Shown here: piece after piece, positions 24,475 to 34,149 of the stretch
Layout: each line of letters opens with the position of its first letter
Numbering within the stretch: position 1 is the stretch's first letter
DNA from: Bacteroidia bacterium
Lineage (GTDB): Bacteria > Bacteroidota > Bacteroidia > Bacteroidales > UBA932
Direction of reading: 5' to 3'
DNA length: 46,185 bases
NCBI GenBank assembly: GCA_021153285.1
Contig: JAGKTT010000018.1
Coordinates: forward strand, 1 to 46,185
Notes under the pieces: model-generated
Database searches by the model: none
Seen by the model: the letters and a program-made list of their open reading frames with translations, nothing else
What the model was told of the DNA's origin: nothing
Translations under genes and position numbers: made by a program

Positions 24475-26133
24475 TTAGTATTGCGGGTTCTGCTCCAAAG
24501 TGTTGTTAGAATTCTCGATTTCCGAACGAAGGAACGGGAGATAGTAGTTTCTCTCGTGGAATGTTCTGGTAGCGACTTCCTTAACTTCGTAGCTCCATCC
24601 TGTTTCAGTCTTTGTTACTGCTACACCGAGAACCGGTTTGTTGAGTACATCCATTGCATCCTTCCAGCGGAGGAGGTCCCAATAGCGGTGGTCCTCAAAT
24701 GCGAGCTCGATGCGCCTTTCGTGCTTTACAGCTTCGCGGAAAGAAGCCTGATCGCTTGCTATGATCTTTGGCAGTTTTGAACTTGCACGGTCTCTTACCA
24801 TCTGAAGAGCCTGACGAGCTGTCATAGAATATCCGGCAGGAACAGCATCTGGGCCGTAAGCCTCATTCATAGCCTCTGCATAGTTGAGAAGAACCTCTGC
24901 CCAGCGGTATGCAATCCAGTTGTGCTGGGCAACTTGACCCTGAGTAAGGTTGAGGTTGTCTGTAAGGAACTTTTTCAGATAATAACCTGTGCGGCTTGCA
25001 TTGGCTCTTGCCATATCATCACTTCCTCCTGCGGCCTGATCGATTGTACGTCCGTTCCAGGTGCTGCCGTTGGTCACTACAGATGCGCCGAGACGTGGGT
25101 CGCGGTTTGCATACGGATTAGAAGGATCCGGTGTTCCGGTGTACTCGTATGCTGCTACGAGGTTATGAGTCGGAGTAGCACCGCTCTTTCCGCCCTGGGT
25201 AGCGATCGGATAATTGTTTTTCTCCATATTGTTGGACTGAGCACGACGTACTGCGTAGATAGTCTCTGGACTTGTTAGAGGGTTACCGCCTATGAAGTAT
25301 GAACCATAATCCGGAGCAAGAGAGTAACCCAGCTCGCTGTTGCTGATGAGTTCGTTCGCAGCAGCAGCGGCAGCCTCCCATTTTGTCACGTCATTTTCTG
25401 GATTGTGGAGTGGTGATGCCGCATAGAGAAGTGTACGCGCTTTTATTGCAAGAGCGACACCGAGGGTGAAGCGACCTTCACGATCCTTGAAGTCATTCCA
25501 GTTAAGTGCCAGTTCTGACTTATATGTGTCGATCTCATTTATGATATACGCGACTACTTCATCATAAGATGAACGAGTTACCATTGTTCCGTCATCTACG
25601 AATGACTCGATGATCGGAACTCCGCCGTACATCTTTGCGAGCTCTGAGTAATAATAAGCCTTGGCAATATGAGCCTCAGCCTTGAACCAGGCCAGAGACT
25701 GGAGGTCACGTTCGTAATTTACTTTGTCTGTGACGAGGTTTCGGTTCTGGGCAAGCATTTCTTCTCCCTTTCCGTCACCTACGTAGTCAAGGAAGAAGTT
25801 CGCGGCACGTATTCCTTCGTAGTAGTTTCTGTAGTATGTGAAGAGGGGATTTACATTCTCATTCAGCATACCTTTGTTGAAGTAGATTACAGTGGACTGT
25901 GCTGATGTCTGCTGAGCTTCATCCGATGCTGTCGCGAAGATGTTGCTGTCTATCATTCCGAATCCGTAACCGATAGGAGTATATATCGCTCTTCCAAAGC
26001 CCCATATGGCGCTGTAGTTTGTGGCAATAGTCTCACCGGTCGAATTGCGGTCAATGCTAGTATCGAGGAAACCGCTGCAGGCAGATGATACCAATGTAAT
26101 CGCAAAAGCTGATAATATTGTCTTTATTTTCAT
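24475..26133 (-). CDS. susD: SusD/RagB-family glycan-binding lipoprotein (pair 2)
   Basis: About 552 residues from the preferred start MKIKTILSAF; an in-frame ATG three codons earlier (26142) is possible. Lipobox SSAC is followed by SGFLDTS, then the SusD fold: YRNYYEGIRAANFFLDYV, KAEAHIAKAYYYSELAKMYGGVPII, and the C-terminal EVLLNYAEAMNE and HERRIELAFEDHRYWDLLRWKD. It forms the lid of the SusC2 transporter encoded just upstream. Confidence 0.92.
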   Translation of the reverse strand: MKIKTILSAFAITLVSSACSGFLDTSIDRNSTGETIATNYSAIWGFGRAIYTPIGYGFGMIDSNIFATASDEAQQTSAQSTVIYFNKGMLNENVNPLFTYYRNYYEGIRAANFFLDYVGDGKGEEMLAQNRNLVTDKVNYERDLQSLAWFKAEAHIAKAYYYSELAKMYGGVPIIESFVDDGTMVTRSSYDEVVAYIINEIDTYKSELALNWNDFKDREGRFTLGVALAIKARTLLYAASPLHNPENDVTKWEAAAAAANELISNSELGYSLAPDYGSYFIGGNPLTSPETIYAVRRAQSNNMEKNNYPIATQGGKSGATPTHNLVAAYEYTGTPDPSNPYANRDPRLGASVVTNGSTWNGRTIDQAAGGSDDMARANASRTGYYLKKFLTDNLNLTQGQVAQHNWIAYRWAEVLLNYAEAMNEAYGPDAVPAGYSMTARQALQMVRDRASSKLPKIIASDQASFREAVKHERRIELAFEDHRYWDLLRWKDAMDVLNKPVLGVAVTKTETGWSYEVKEVATRTFHERNYYLPFLRSEIENSNNTLEQNPQY

Positions 26134-26145
26134 AATCTGCATTTT

Positions 26146-28956
26146 TTAGAAGGTGATCGATACGCCTACGTTGTAGGATTTGACTGTAGGGTAGCCGCTG
26201 ATCTTCTCAGGATCCATATTGTAGTGCTTGAGGAGACCGCTGAAAGTCAGAAGATTCTGTGCGCTGAGATATACTCTCAGATTGTCGATGCCAGCCTTCT
26301 GGAGTCTCAGTGCATTGAAGTTATATCCGAGCTCGAGATTGCGAAGCTTGAGGTAGTCTGCATTCTTTACCCACATTGAACTTGTCTGATAGTTGTTTTC
26401 GTTGCTTTCAGTTGTGAGACGTGGATATCTTGCAGTCGCACGGGTGTCGATGCCCTGTTCCGGATAGTATGCCCAGGCGCCTTTTGCAATTTCGTATGCA
26501 TTGCCGTTGTTTACGAATGCCATTACCTGATTCTTGTTGTCAAGAATATTTACAGACATTCCGGCAGCTCCCTGGAAGAGAACCTCGAGGTCGAATCCTT
26601 TCCATCCGATCTTTCCTCCGAAGCTGAAATACCACTCCGGATAAGGTGACTTGCCTATCTGGGTTACGTCATTCTGATCCACGACACCGTTCTTGTCGAG
26701 ATCTTTGTACTTCACGTCACCAGGCTGTACAGAACCGAATGCAGGAGTAGGAATACCTACCTTGAGATTACCGGCATTGTCGAAGTCGGTGATGTCGTAG
26801 AATCTCTCAGCTTCAAGACCGATGAATGTACCGTAAGGACGTCCTGTCTTGGCGCTGAATGCATTGGCTGGTGCCACCTCATTCATATAGTCTATGGTAT
26901 TCTTTGTATATGAAACCATTCCGTTGAGTCTGTATGAGAAGTCTCCGCTCTTGCCGGCATAAGCTGCTGAAGCCTCGAATCCTCTATTGGTCATCTCGCC
27001 TACGTTCGAGAATACATACTGCTTTCCGTAGTATCCCATTCTGCTGTTGTCGAGAGTGAGGATGTTGCTTCTCTTGTCCATATAGGCATCTACTGTAAGG
27101 CTGAGGCCGTGGAAGAGATTGGCATCGATGCCGATATTGTACTTCATACTCTTTTCTGGAACCACGTTCGGGTTGCTGATGAACATAGGAACGAGGGAAC
27201 CGTTGTCCGTACCTCCGTTCTGACCTATATAAAATGCTCCAATGTAACTGCTTGTATAGTAGTCCTTGAAGAGATAGCGTCCGTTTGTCGAGAAATTCGA
27301 AAGGACAGAAGTAGCATTAGACTCCGAAGCTCCTGCAATACCGAATGAAGCCCTTACTTTGAGATAGTCCACCCAAGAACTATTCTTAAGGAAGTCTTCG
27401 TTCGAAGCAATCCATCCGAATGATGCGGAAGGATAGAAATGCCATCTTTGACCAGGAGCGAATGCATCGTTTCCGAAGTATGAGAATGCGAGCTGTGCTA
27501 CATAACGGTTGTCATAGCTGTAATCAACTATACTGTTAAGGTTCAGATAGTTTACCTTATATGTATAGAAGTCGTTGCCTTTATATGCCGAGATGTTGTA
27601 ATTTACAGCAGCTGAAACAGAGTGCTTGTCAAAATTGCGGTCATAGCCTACAGTAAGTCGACCCTGCTTCCAGTCCTGCATTCCTGCTGAACCGTAGCCG
27701 CTGGCAGTAATTGAAGTCGTCTGGTTGGTAGTAGTGGTCTGGCCGTTGAAATAGCGCGCATAGTCCTTGGTCTTGCTATAAGTACTCAATGTGTAGCTGT
27801 AGAAAGAGAATGCTTCTTCGAGGTACAGACCAGGGGTTACGATGTCAAGCTTCTCTCTGAGCTGGAAATTACCCTGAAGAGCTCTTGCCTTCTGCGAGTA
27901 CCATCCGAGTTCGTTTGCTGATCCATAAGGGTTGTTAGGATAGATGGAAGTACCTGAAAGATGTCCGAGCTCCTTGTCGTCATAGATGTTGTATGCATTC
28001 GAAGGAGTACGGGCAAGATCGCTGAAGAGGTCGGTTACACCGTAGTTAGGTCTTCTGCGCATCTCGATCTTACCGCTGAAGTCTACCTTGAATTCGAAAA
28101 TCTGAATGATGTTGAAATCGAGGTTCGCACGGATATTGTACTTTTCATATCCAAGGTTCTTTGTTGTATCTGTATTCTTGGTGTTGAAAAGACCCTGGGT
28201 GTTGAGATAACCGAGGTTCACGTTGTATCGTGCATTCTCATTACCTCCGTTGAAAATGATATCGCCATCCATATATGAACCTGCGTCACGGAGAACTTCG
28301 TCATACCAGTCTACGTTTACGCCTGCTCCTGTCTGGTAAGCTTTAAGCTGCTCAGCGCTGTAAGCTGGAGTCCATACCATACCGTTGTCGTTAGACACAG
28401 CCTGATTGTAAAGAGTAGCGAAGTTGTAAGAGTCGAGTGGCTTGTTTATGATGTTAGGAGTAGTTGCACCATAACGTACCTTAGCACTTACGGTTGCAGG
28501 ACCTATCTTACCTCTCTTTGTCTCGATTTTAATGATACCGTTTGCTCCACGGTCTCCGTAGATAGCGAGTGCGGCACCGTCTTTAAGGATGGATACGCTC
28601 TCGATTTCTGAAGGTGAAAGTGATACAAGATATTCTGAATTCACTTCAAAGCCGTCTACAAATATCTTTGCCGAATTCCAAGTGCCGGAACCGTAGCTTC
28701 CTACACCGCGGATGATCCACTGTGCATTGTCATATCCCACAGCACCGTTGCCCTGAAGTACTGTAAGTCCAGGAATCATACCTACCCAAGTGTTGGAAAG
28801 GTTAGGTGTCTGGATATGATACAGTTCATCTCCGGATACAGCCGACACGGCGGCAGTTGACAGCGAGTCGGATTTCTCCTTGGCTGTCAGGCCTGTGGAA
28901 ATCAGTATCGATGCGCTCAGCAGAGTGAGACATCTGAATATATTCTGTTTTCTCAT
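26146..28956 (-). CDS. susC: SusC-like TonB-dependent outer-membrane transporter (pair 2), short N-terminus
   Basis: A 936-residue transporter with a signal peptide, a plug domain (IIRGVGSYGSG, ESVSILKDGAALAIYGDRGANGIIKIETKRG) and a 22-strand-type barrel ending in VGVSITF. Unlike SusC1 it lacks the N-terminal carboxypeptidase-regulatory-like domain, and I see no clear EVVVTA-type TonB box before the plug. It may still be active with a divergent TonB box. It is followed within 15 nt by susD2. Confidence 0.92.
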   Translation of the reverse strand: MRKQNIFRCLTLLSASILISTGLTAKEKSDSLSTAAVSAVSGDELYHIQTPNLSNTWVGMIPGLTVLQGNGAVGYDNAQWIIRGVGSYGSGTWNSAKIFVDGFEVNSEYLVSLSPSEIESVSILKDGAALAIYGDRGANGIIKIETKRGKIGPATVSAKVRYGATTPNIINKPLDSYNFATLYNQAVSNDNGMVWTPAYSAEQLKAYQTGAGVNVDWYDEVLRDAGSYMDGDIIFNGGNENARYNVNLGYLNTQGLFNTKNTDTTKNLGYEKYNIRANLDFNIIQIFEFKVDFSGKIEMRRRPNYGVTDLFSDLARTPSNAYNIYDDKELGHLSGTSIYPNNPYGSANELGWYSQKARALQGNFQLREKLDIVTPGLYLEEAFSFYSYTLSTYSKTKDYARYFNGQTTTTNQTTSITASGYGSAGMQDWKQGRLTVGYDRNFDKHSVSAAVNYNISAYKGNDFYTYKVNYLNLNSIVDYSYDNRYVAQLAFSYFGNDAFAPGQRWHFYPSASFGWIASNEDFLKNSSWVDYLKVRASFGIAGASESNATSVLSNFSTNGRYLFKDYYTSSYIGAFYIGQNGGTDNGSLVPMFISNPNVVPEKSMKYNIGIDANLFHGLSLTVDAYMDKRSNILTLDNSRMGYYGKQYVFSNVGEMTNRGFEASAAYAGKSGDFSYRLNGMVSYTKNTIDYMNEVAPANAFSAKTGRPYGTFIGLEAERFYDITDFDNAGNLKVGIPTPAFGSVQPGDVKYKDLDKNGVVDQNDVTQIGKSPYPEWYFSFGGKIGWKGFDLEVLFQGAAGMSVNILDNKNQVMAFVNNGNAYEIAKGAWAYYPEQGIDTRATARYPRLTTESNENNYQTSSMWVKNADYLKLRNLELGYNFNALRLQKAGIDNLRVYLSAQNLLTFSGLLKHYNMDPEKISGYPTVKSYNVGVSITF

Positions 28957-28969
28957 TGTCTTCTGAATT

Positions 28970-30808
28970 TTAATAACCTGGATTCTGAGTTATTGTTCCC
29001 TTGTTGATTTCAGTCTGAGGGATTGGCTCGAGGAACATTGCCGGAGACCAGAATGCCTGATAGTATTCAGTCTCCCACCAGCTCTCAATCCATTTCTTGT
29101 CCCAAGGCCAAACCGCTTCTTCCACATCCTTGATGTTGAATGTAAATGCACGCATTGATCCGCCGCAGATGCCGTTGCCGATATCCTTGTGCTTCCAGTG
29201 CTTCACATCAAAGTACCTGTGATTCTCGCTGAAGAACTCGATTGCCTTCTCTCTCTGGATGATCTCCCTGAGCTTTGTCTGGTCTCTCTCAGTAATAGCC
29301 GGAAGACCTGCGCGCTCGTGTACTTTGTTGAGATTCTCAAGGGCCTTGGTAGGGTTGTCATACTCGTTGTATGCCTCTGCAAGGTTAAGGTAAGTCTCAG
29401 CAAGACGGAAGAGAGGGAACTCGAACCATATCCTTGAACCTGCCTTATAGTAGAACTTTATCCTCTCACCTGAAAGCTGGCCTTTATCCGATCCTCCTAC
29501 GCTGTTAGGGAAGGTGTCACCTGCACCCTTCTTTCCGTCATATCCGTTGCGGCCCCATCCGAGGTTGGTCCACTTTGTATCTCCCGGGTTGTTGGCTGCA
29601 TCGTGACCGGCGAACTTGATATCAGCAAGAGCACGAGGCTCAAGGTTGGCGATGTTCTCGATCCACTCCGCACCGGTTCTAGGGGTCTGATTTCCTATGG
29701 TAGGCCAGTTCATCTCTGAACCATCATTCTTATAATAGTTTCTGATATGGTTTGAAAGGACTCCTGACTCTCCGTTATCGAAGCGGTTCCAAGTCCAATA
29801 TGCAGAACTATTATTATAGAGGAATACATATGTGCCGTAGTCCTGTGCTGTGCTGTTGTTCTTGAATGCAAGGATGATCTCCTTGTTCGCAGGAGTCGAA
29901 GTTGCAGTAGCGTAGTCAACAAAAGGGTCTCCTGTGTTGATGAGCGCCGCACCATTGGCTGCAGCCCAGGTGAGGACTGCCTCATTTGCCTCGATAGCAT
30001 CATTCCAACGCTCTTTGTTTGCTGTACCGAAGCATATGAGGTTGTTATGCTCTCCGTTATCAAGATATGGAGTAGCGCTGTTAAAGAGCGGACGTGCCGC
30101 AAACATAAGAGCTCTTGCCTTTATGGCAAGAACGACTCCCTGAGTCATTCGGCCTGTGTATTCAGCCTTCTGCTTTGCCGGAAGACCAAGATATGCCTCG
30201 TCGCAAAGGTCAATGATATGCTGCAGGGTCTCCTCGAGAGTTGCACGTCCTGCTGAAAGGTCGTCAGAAGCCTCAAAAGATCGGGTTACAATCGGAACAC
30301 CACCGTAGCGATAGAACATACCCATATATCTGTATGCGATAAGGGCTGTAACTTCTGCCTTGATCATATCCTTTTCCTCCTGACTCATATCTGCCACAAG
30401 GTCAATGTTTTCCTTCACAATGTAGCACTGACGGATGACGCTCCAGTTCTTAGCCCAGTTCTCGGAACCGGCACTTGAACCGTTTGTTGCATCAGTCGCA
30501 TCAGAACCGGCACCGTTTACGCTCAGTCCCTGCTGTGCGATGAAGTATGTTCCGTGCCAGCTGGCACCTCTGTTTATCTCACCTGAAATTGCTCCGAGAG
30601 TGCCGTGAGTATATCCCAGACCTCCTGGAAGACCGTGAATCAGGGCGTTTGAATAGCAGGACATCAATGCTGCTTCAGCATTTTTCTTAGTGCTGAAGAC
30701 AGCGTCGCGGTCTACAGTACCTGTTGTGTCCGGCTTCTGAAGAAAGAAGTCGCAGGATGTCAAGGCAATAAGACCGAGAACTGCCAATATTTTAGTTGTG
30801 TTTTTCAT
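28970..30808 (-). CDS. susD: SusD/RagB-family glycan-binding lipoprotein (pair 1)
   Basis: About 612 residues from MKNTTKILAVLG; an ATG three codons upstream (30817) is in frame. Lipobox ALTSC is followed by DFFLQKPDT. SusD signatures include ALIAYRYMGMFYRYGGVPIV, RLAETYLNLAEAYNEY and EKAIEFFSENHRYFDVKHWK. It is distinct in sequence from SusD2, so the locus probably imports two glycan forms or sizes. Confidence 0.92.
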   Translation of the reverse strand: MKNTTKILAVLGLIALTSCDFFLQKPDTTGTVDRDAVFSTKKNAEAALMSCYSNALIHGLPGGLGYTHGTLGAISGEINRGASWHGTYFIAQQGLSVNGAGSDATDATNGSSAGSENWAKNWSVIRQCYIVKENIDLVADMSQEEKDMIKAEVTALIAYRYMGMFYRYGGVPIVTRSFEASDDLSAGRATLEETLQHIIDLCDEAYLGLPAKQKAEYTGRMTQGVVLAIKARALMFAARPLFNSATPYLDNGEHNNLICFGTANKERWNDAIEANEAVLTWAAANGAALINTGDPFVDYATATSTPANKEIILAFKNNSTAQDYGTYVFLYNNSSAYWTWNRFDNGESGVLSNHIRNYYKNDGSEMNWPTIGNQTPRTGAEWIENIANLEPRALADIKFAGHDAANNPGDTKWTNLGWGRNGYDGKKGAGDTFPNSVGGSDKGQLSGERIKFYYKAGSRIWFEFPLFRLAETYLNLAEAYNEYDNPTKALENLNKVHERAGLPAITERDQTKLREIIQREKAIEFFSENHRYFDVKHWKHKDIGNGICGGSMRAFTFNIKDVEEAVWPWDKKWIESWWETEYYQAFWSPAMFLEPIPQTEINKGTITQNPGY

Positions 30809-30826
30809 TATGTTCATTCTTTTATT

Positions 30827-33800
30827 TTAGAAACGCAGGTTCAGACCGAATGTAACTACTCTTGTAAGAGGATATACATATGCACTTCCGTCTGTAGTCT
30901 CAGGGTCGATTCCATAAGGAGTCAGCGCATTCTTGAATGTGTAGACATTATTAGCTGTCATAAACATTCTCAGAGACTGCACCTGAAGCTGACTGAGGAA
31001 GCCCCTGTCTACATTGAACGTATATCCGAGCTCGATATTCTTGAGCTTGAAGTGGTTAGTCGATACCATCCAATAGTCGCTCTGAAGATAGTTGTTGTGA
31101 GCTGTTGTAGGACTGTATGTCGCTCTAGGATAAGTGATGTTCTCACCGGCAGCATACTTCTCTGGAGTCCAACGGCCTTCGTACTGCCAGAGCCAAGCGT
31201 TACCTGCGTTCTTGAAGAATGGCATTGTGTAACCGCTGTTGAGGTAGTATGAACCGTTTGCAGAGCCGGTGAAGAGCAATCTGAGGTCAAATCCCTTGTA
31301 TGCAAGGTGGAGTTTCAGATTGAAGTGGTACTGAGCATAGTTAGGGAAACCGATAGGAGCCTTGTCGTTCTGGTTGATCAGACCGTCACCATCAAGGTCT
31401 TTGTATCTGATGTCTCCGAGGGTCGCGAGGTTTGAAGTGAATGTGTTGTAAGGACGGTTTGCAAGTTCTTCCTGTGTGTTGAAGAGTCCGTCACTTACTA
31501 GACCGAAACGCTGTCCGATAGCGTGGCCCGTAGCATTCATCCAAGGATGTGGATTGTTAGCCTCTGCCTTGTAGATGATCTTGTTGCGTGTCCAGCTGAC
31601 GTCACCACCGATAGTGTAGGTAAGGTCTCCGACTGTGTCTGACCAGTTGAGCACGAGCTCATAACCCTGGTTCTCTGTGATACCGACGTTTGCTGGTGGA
31701 ACTGCGTTGCCTGGAACACCGTAGATACCAGGAATGATGCCGAGAGTAGTGAGGATGTTGTCACGCTTCTCATAGAAATAGTCGAAGTCAGCAGAGAGAC
31801 GATTTTTGAAGAACTTTGTCTCCACACCGATGTCGTATTTGCGGGATCTTTCCCAAGTGATGTCTGGGTTACCGAGTACACCCTCTGTAGCTCCGTAGAA
31901 ATATGGGTTCTTGTTAGAACCGTTGCTGGTTCCAAGATAGTATCCACCCTGATTGAGATTGTAGGTGTTAGGAAGATAATAATATCTTCTTGTACCACCG
32001 AGACGGTCATTACCTACCTCTCCGTATGAACCACGGATCTTTATAAATGTTACAATATCGTTTTCAGGGAACCATTTCTCCAAGGTAGGCACCCAACCTC
32101 CTGATATTGCAGGGAAGAAGCCGAAACGCTTGCCTTCTGCGAACTGCTCAGTACCGTTGTAACCGGCATTAACCTCGAACATATAACGGTCATCATAGTT
32201 ATATGTAATGCGGCCTACAAAACCCATAATACCTGATGGTACGTGATATGTGTCGCCTGGCATCGTATATCGTGAAGCCTTTCCGAGGAGGAGGGCTGAT
32301 ATATTATGCTTGTCATATGACTCGTGCCAGTCAACGCCTGCATCCATATACAGTTTGTTCCAGTTACTATATCCGTATGAACTGAATGAGCCTGCTCCCA
32401 TCGAACCACCGAAGAACTCGAGGACGTTAGGATTTGCTATACTGCGCTGAACGGTATATGAAGGAATCGACGGAGTGAACTTCACATAGCGGTTGTAGTT
32501 GTCCTGATATGATACTGTAGCGTAAGCTCTAAGGTTTGGATGGATGTAATCCATCTTGTGGTCCAGTTTGATAGAGTTGTCCAAAAGACTGTTGAAGATC
32601 GTACCTGAACCACTCTGAAGAAGATTGTAGAGAGCATTCTGCATACCGATCTTGCTGTCAATCTTAGTTGCAAGAGGATTCTGGATAAGACTTGTAGTAC
32701 CTGCGAAACCGCTGATGAGCTTTCCGTCTATGATACCTGGCGAGATGAATGGGTTCGAATCATAGATGTACTGCATTATGATCTTGTAACGCTCAGATAT
32801 GTTATATGGGTCAGCGCTGTTACCAGGACCGGTTGTTTCACCGAACTGACCGGCAGAGTTCACTGTAATCTTGAGATTATCGGTGATGTTGATGTCGAAG
32901 TTGCTTCGGAAATTGTAACGGTTGAAGGTAGATCCTGTCTCCGAACCATAATACTCGACTGCGTTGGTGATACCTTCCTGGCGGAAGTAACCGAATGAAA
33001 CGAAGTATTTCACTCTGTCTGTACCACCGCTGATGTTAACGTTAGCCTGATACTGAGGAGCTACTCTGTTGAACTGCTCCTTATAAAGGTTACGCGAAGC
33101 ATAATAAAGTGCTGGTGTGTTTTTGAGCTGCTCCTTCTGCTCTGGAGTGAGCTGGGTCATTGCATCTACTTCCTGAGGAGTGAAGTCGCGGTTATTCTTG
33201 AACTTCCATAAGTCGTATTCGTCGAAAATGTTATTTGAAAGTCCGTCATATCCTGCGTAGCTCTTCTGCTCGTTGCGGATAGCCTCATTTCTGAACAGTG
33301 CATATTCGTATGCAGTTGTACCCTCCTGGAGCTGTGATGCGGCGGTAAGACCGAAGTTGGCTGAGGCGCTGATGGTTGGCTTGCCGACATTACCGCGCTT
33401 TGTTGTTACGATGATTACACCATTTGCACCACGCACACCGTATACGGCTGTTGAAGATGCGTCCTTGAGGACTGAGATGCTGGCGATTTCGTTGGCATCC
33501 ATTGAGTTGAATGCGGCGAAAGCCTGCTCTGAAGCCTGCTCGACACCGTCTATGATTATCAACGGAGTAGATTCTCCATAGGTCGAGACACCGCGGACGA
33601 AGATATTCGCCTCGTTACGTCCCGGCTCTCCGGAGGTCTGAAGACCGCTGACACCCGGGGTGTTACCGAGAAGAGCATTGGATATGTTCGCTACCGGTGC
33701 GGCAACAAGGTCGTTACCATTTACTGCAGAAATGGCACCTGTTACGTTGATCTTTTTCTGAGTGGCGAAGGCAGTTACCACGACTTCTTCCATCAGGTTT

Positions 33801-34111
33801 TCGTCAGGCATCATCTGGACTACAAACGTAGTCTGGTTGCCAACCGGTATCTCCAGTGTCTTGAATCCGATGAACTGGAATTCGAGTACAGCGTTGCTGG
33901 AAGAGACTGTCAGCTCAAACTTACCGTCAAAGTCGGTAGATGCTCCGTTAGTCGTACCCTTCTCAACTACAAATGCACCGAACAATGGCTCTCCAGTATC
34001 GTCCGACACTACACCACTGACAGTCCTGCTCTGTCCGTAGAGAGGGCTGGCAATGACTCCGCAGAGCAGCATAATGCAGCTTAGCAGAAATAATTTGAGT
34101 GATTTGGTCAT
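30827..34111 (-). CDS. susC: SusC-like TonB-dependent outer-membrane transporter (pair 1)
   Basis: 1094 residues from MTKSLKLFLLSC, which begins a clear signal peptide; a frame open to GTG at 34153 would only add a non-signal leader overlapping the GH26 stop. Domains: carboxypeptidase-regulatory-like (SGVVSDDTGEPLFGAFV), TonB box region MEEVVVTAF, plug (NIFVRGVSTYGESTPLIIID, ISVLKDASSTAVYGVRGANG), and a barrel ending TFGLNLRF. It is the full-length classical SusC type. Confidence 0.95.
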   Translation of the reverse strand: MTKSLKLFLLSCIMLLCGVIASPLYGQSRTVSGVVSDDTGEPLFGAFVVEKGTTNGASTDFDGKFELTVSSSNAVLEFQFIGFKTLEIPVGNQTTFVVQMMPDENLMEEVVVTAFATQKKINVTGAISAVNGNDLVAAPVANISNALLGNTPGVSGLQTSGEPGRNEANIFVRGVSTYGESTPLIIIDGVEQASEQAFAAFNSMDANEIASISVLKDASSTAVYGVRGANGVIIVTTKRGNVGKPTISASANFGLTAASQLQEGTTAYEYALFRNEAIRNEQKSYAGYDGLSNNIFDEYDLWKFKNNRDFTPQEVDAMTQLTPEQKEQLKNTPALYYASRNLYKEQFNRVAPQYQANVNISGGTDRVKYFVSFGYFRQEGITNAVEYYGSETGSTFNRYNFRSNFDINITDNLKITVNSAGQFGETTGPGNSADPYNISERYKIIMQYIYDSNPFISPGIIDGKLISGFAGTTSLIQNPLATKIDSKIGMQNALYNLLQSGSGTIFNSLLDNSIKLDHKMDYIHPNLRAYATVSYQDNYNRYVKFTPSIPSYTVQRSIANPNVLEFFGGSMGAGSFSSYGYSNWNKLYMDAGVDWHESYDKHNISALLLGKASRYTMPGDTYHVPSGIMGFVGRITYNYDDRYMFEVNAGYNGTEQFAEGKRFGFFPAISGGWVPTLEKWFPENDIVTFIKIRGSYGEVGNDRLGGTRRYYYLPNTYNLNQGGYYLGTSNGSNKNPYFYGATEGVLGNPDITWERSRKYDIGVETKFFKNRLSADFDYFYEKRDNILTTLGIIPGIYGVPGNAVPPANVGITENQGYELVLNWSDTVGDLTYTIGGDVSWTRNKIIYKAEANNPHPWMNATGHAIGQRFGLVSDGLFNTQEELANRPYNTFTSNLATLGDIRYKDLDGDGLINQNDKAPIGFPNYAQYHFNLKLHLAYKGFDLRLLFTGSANGSYYLNSGYTMPFFKNAGNAWLWQYEGRWTPEKYAAGENITYPRATYSPTTAHNNYLQSDYWMVSTNHFKLKNIELGYTFNVDRGFLSQLQVQSLRMFMTANNVYTFKNALTPYGIDPETTDGSAYVYPLTRVVTFGLNLRF

Positions 34112-34149
34112 TTTGGTTATGTTTTGTTGTTTATATTCTGATTGTGGAA

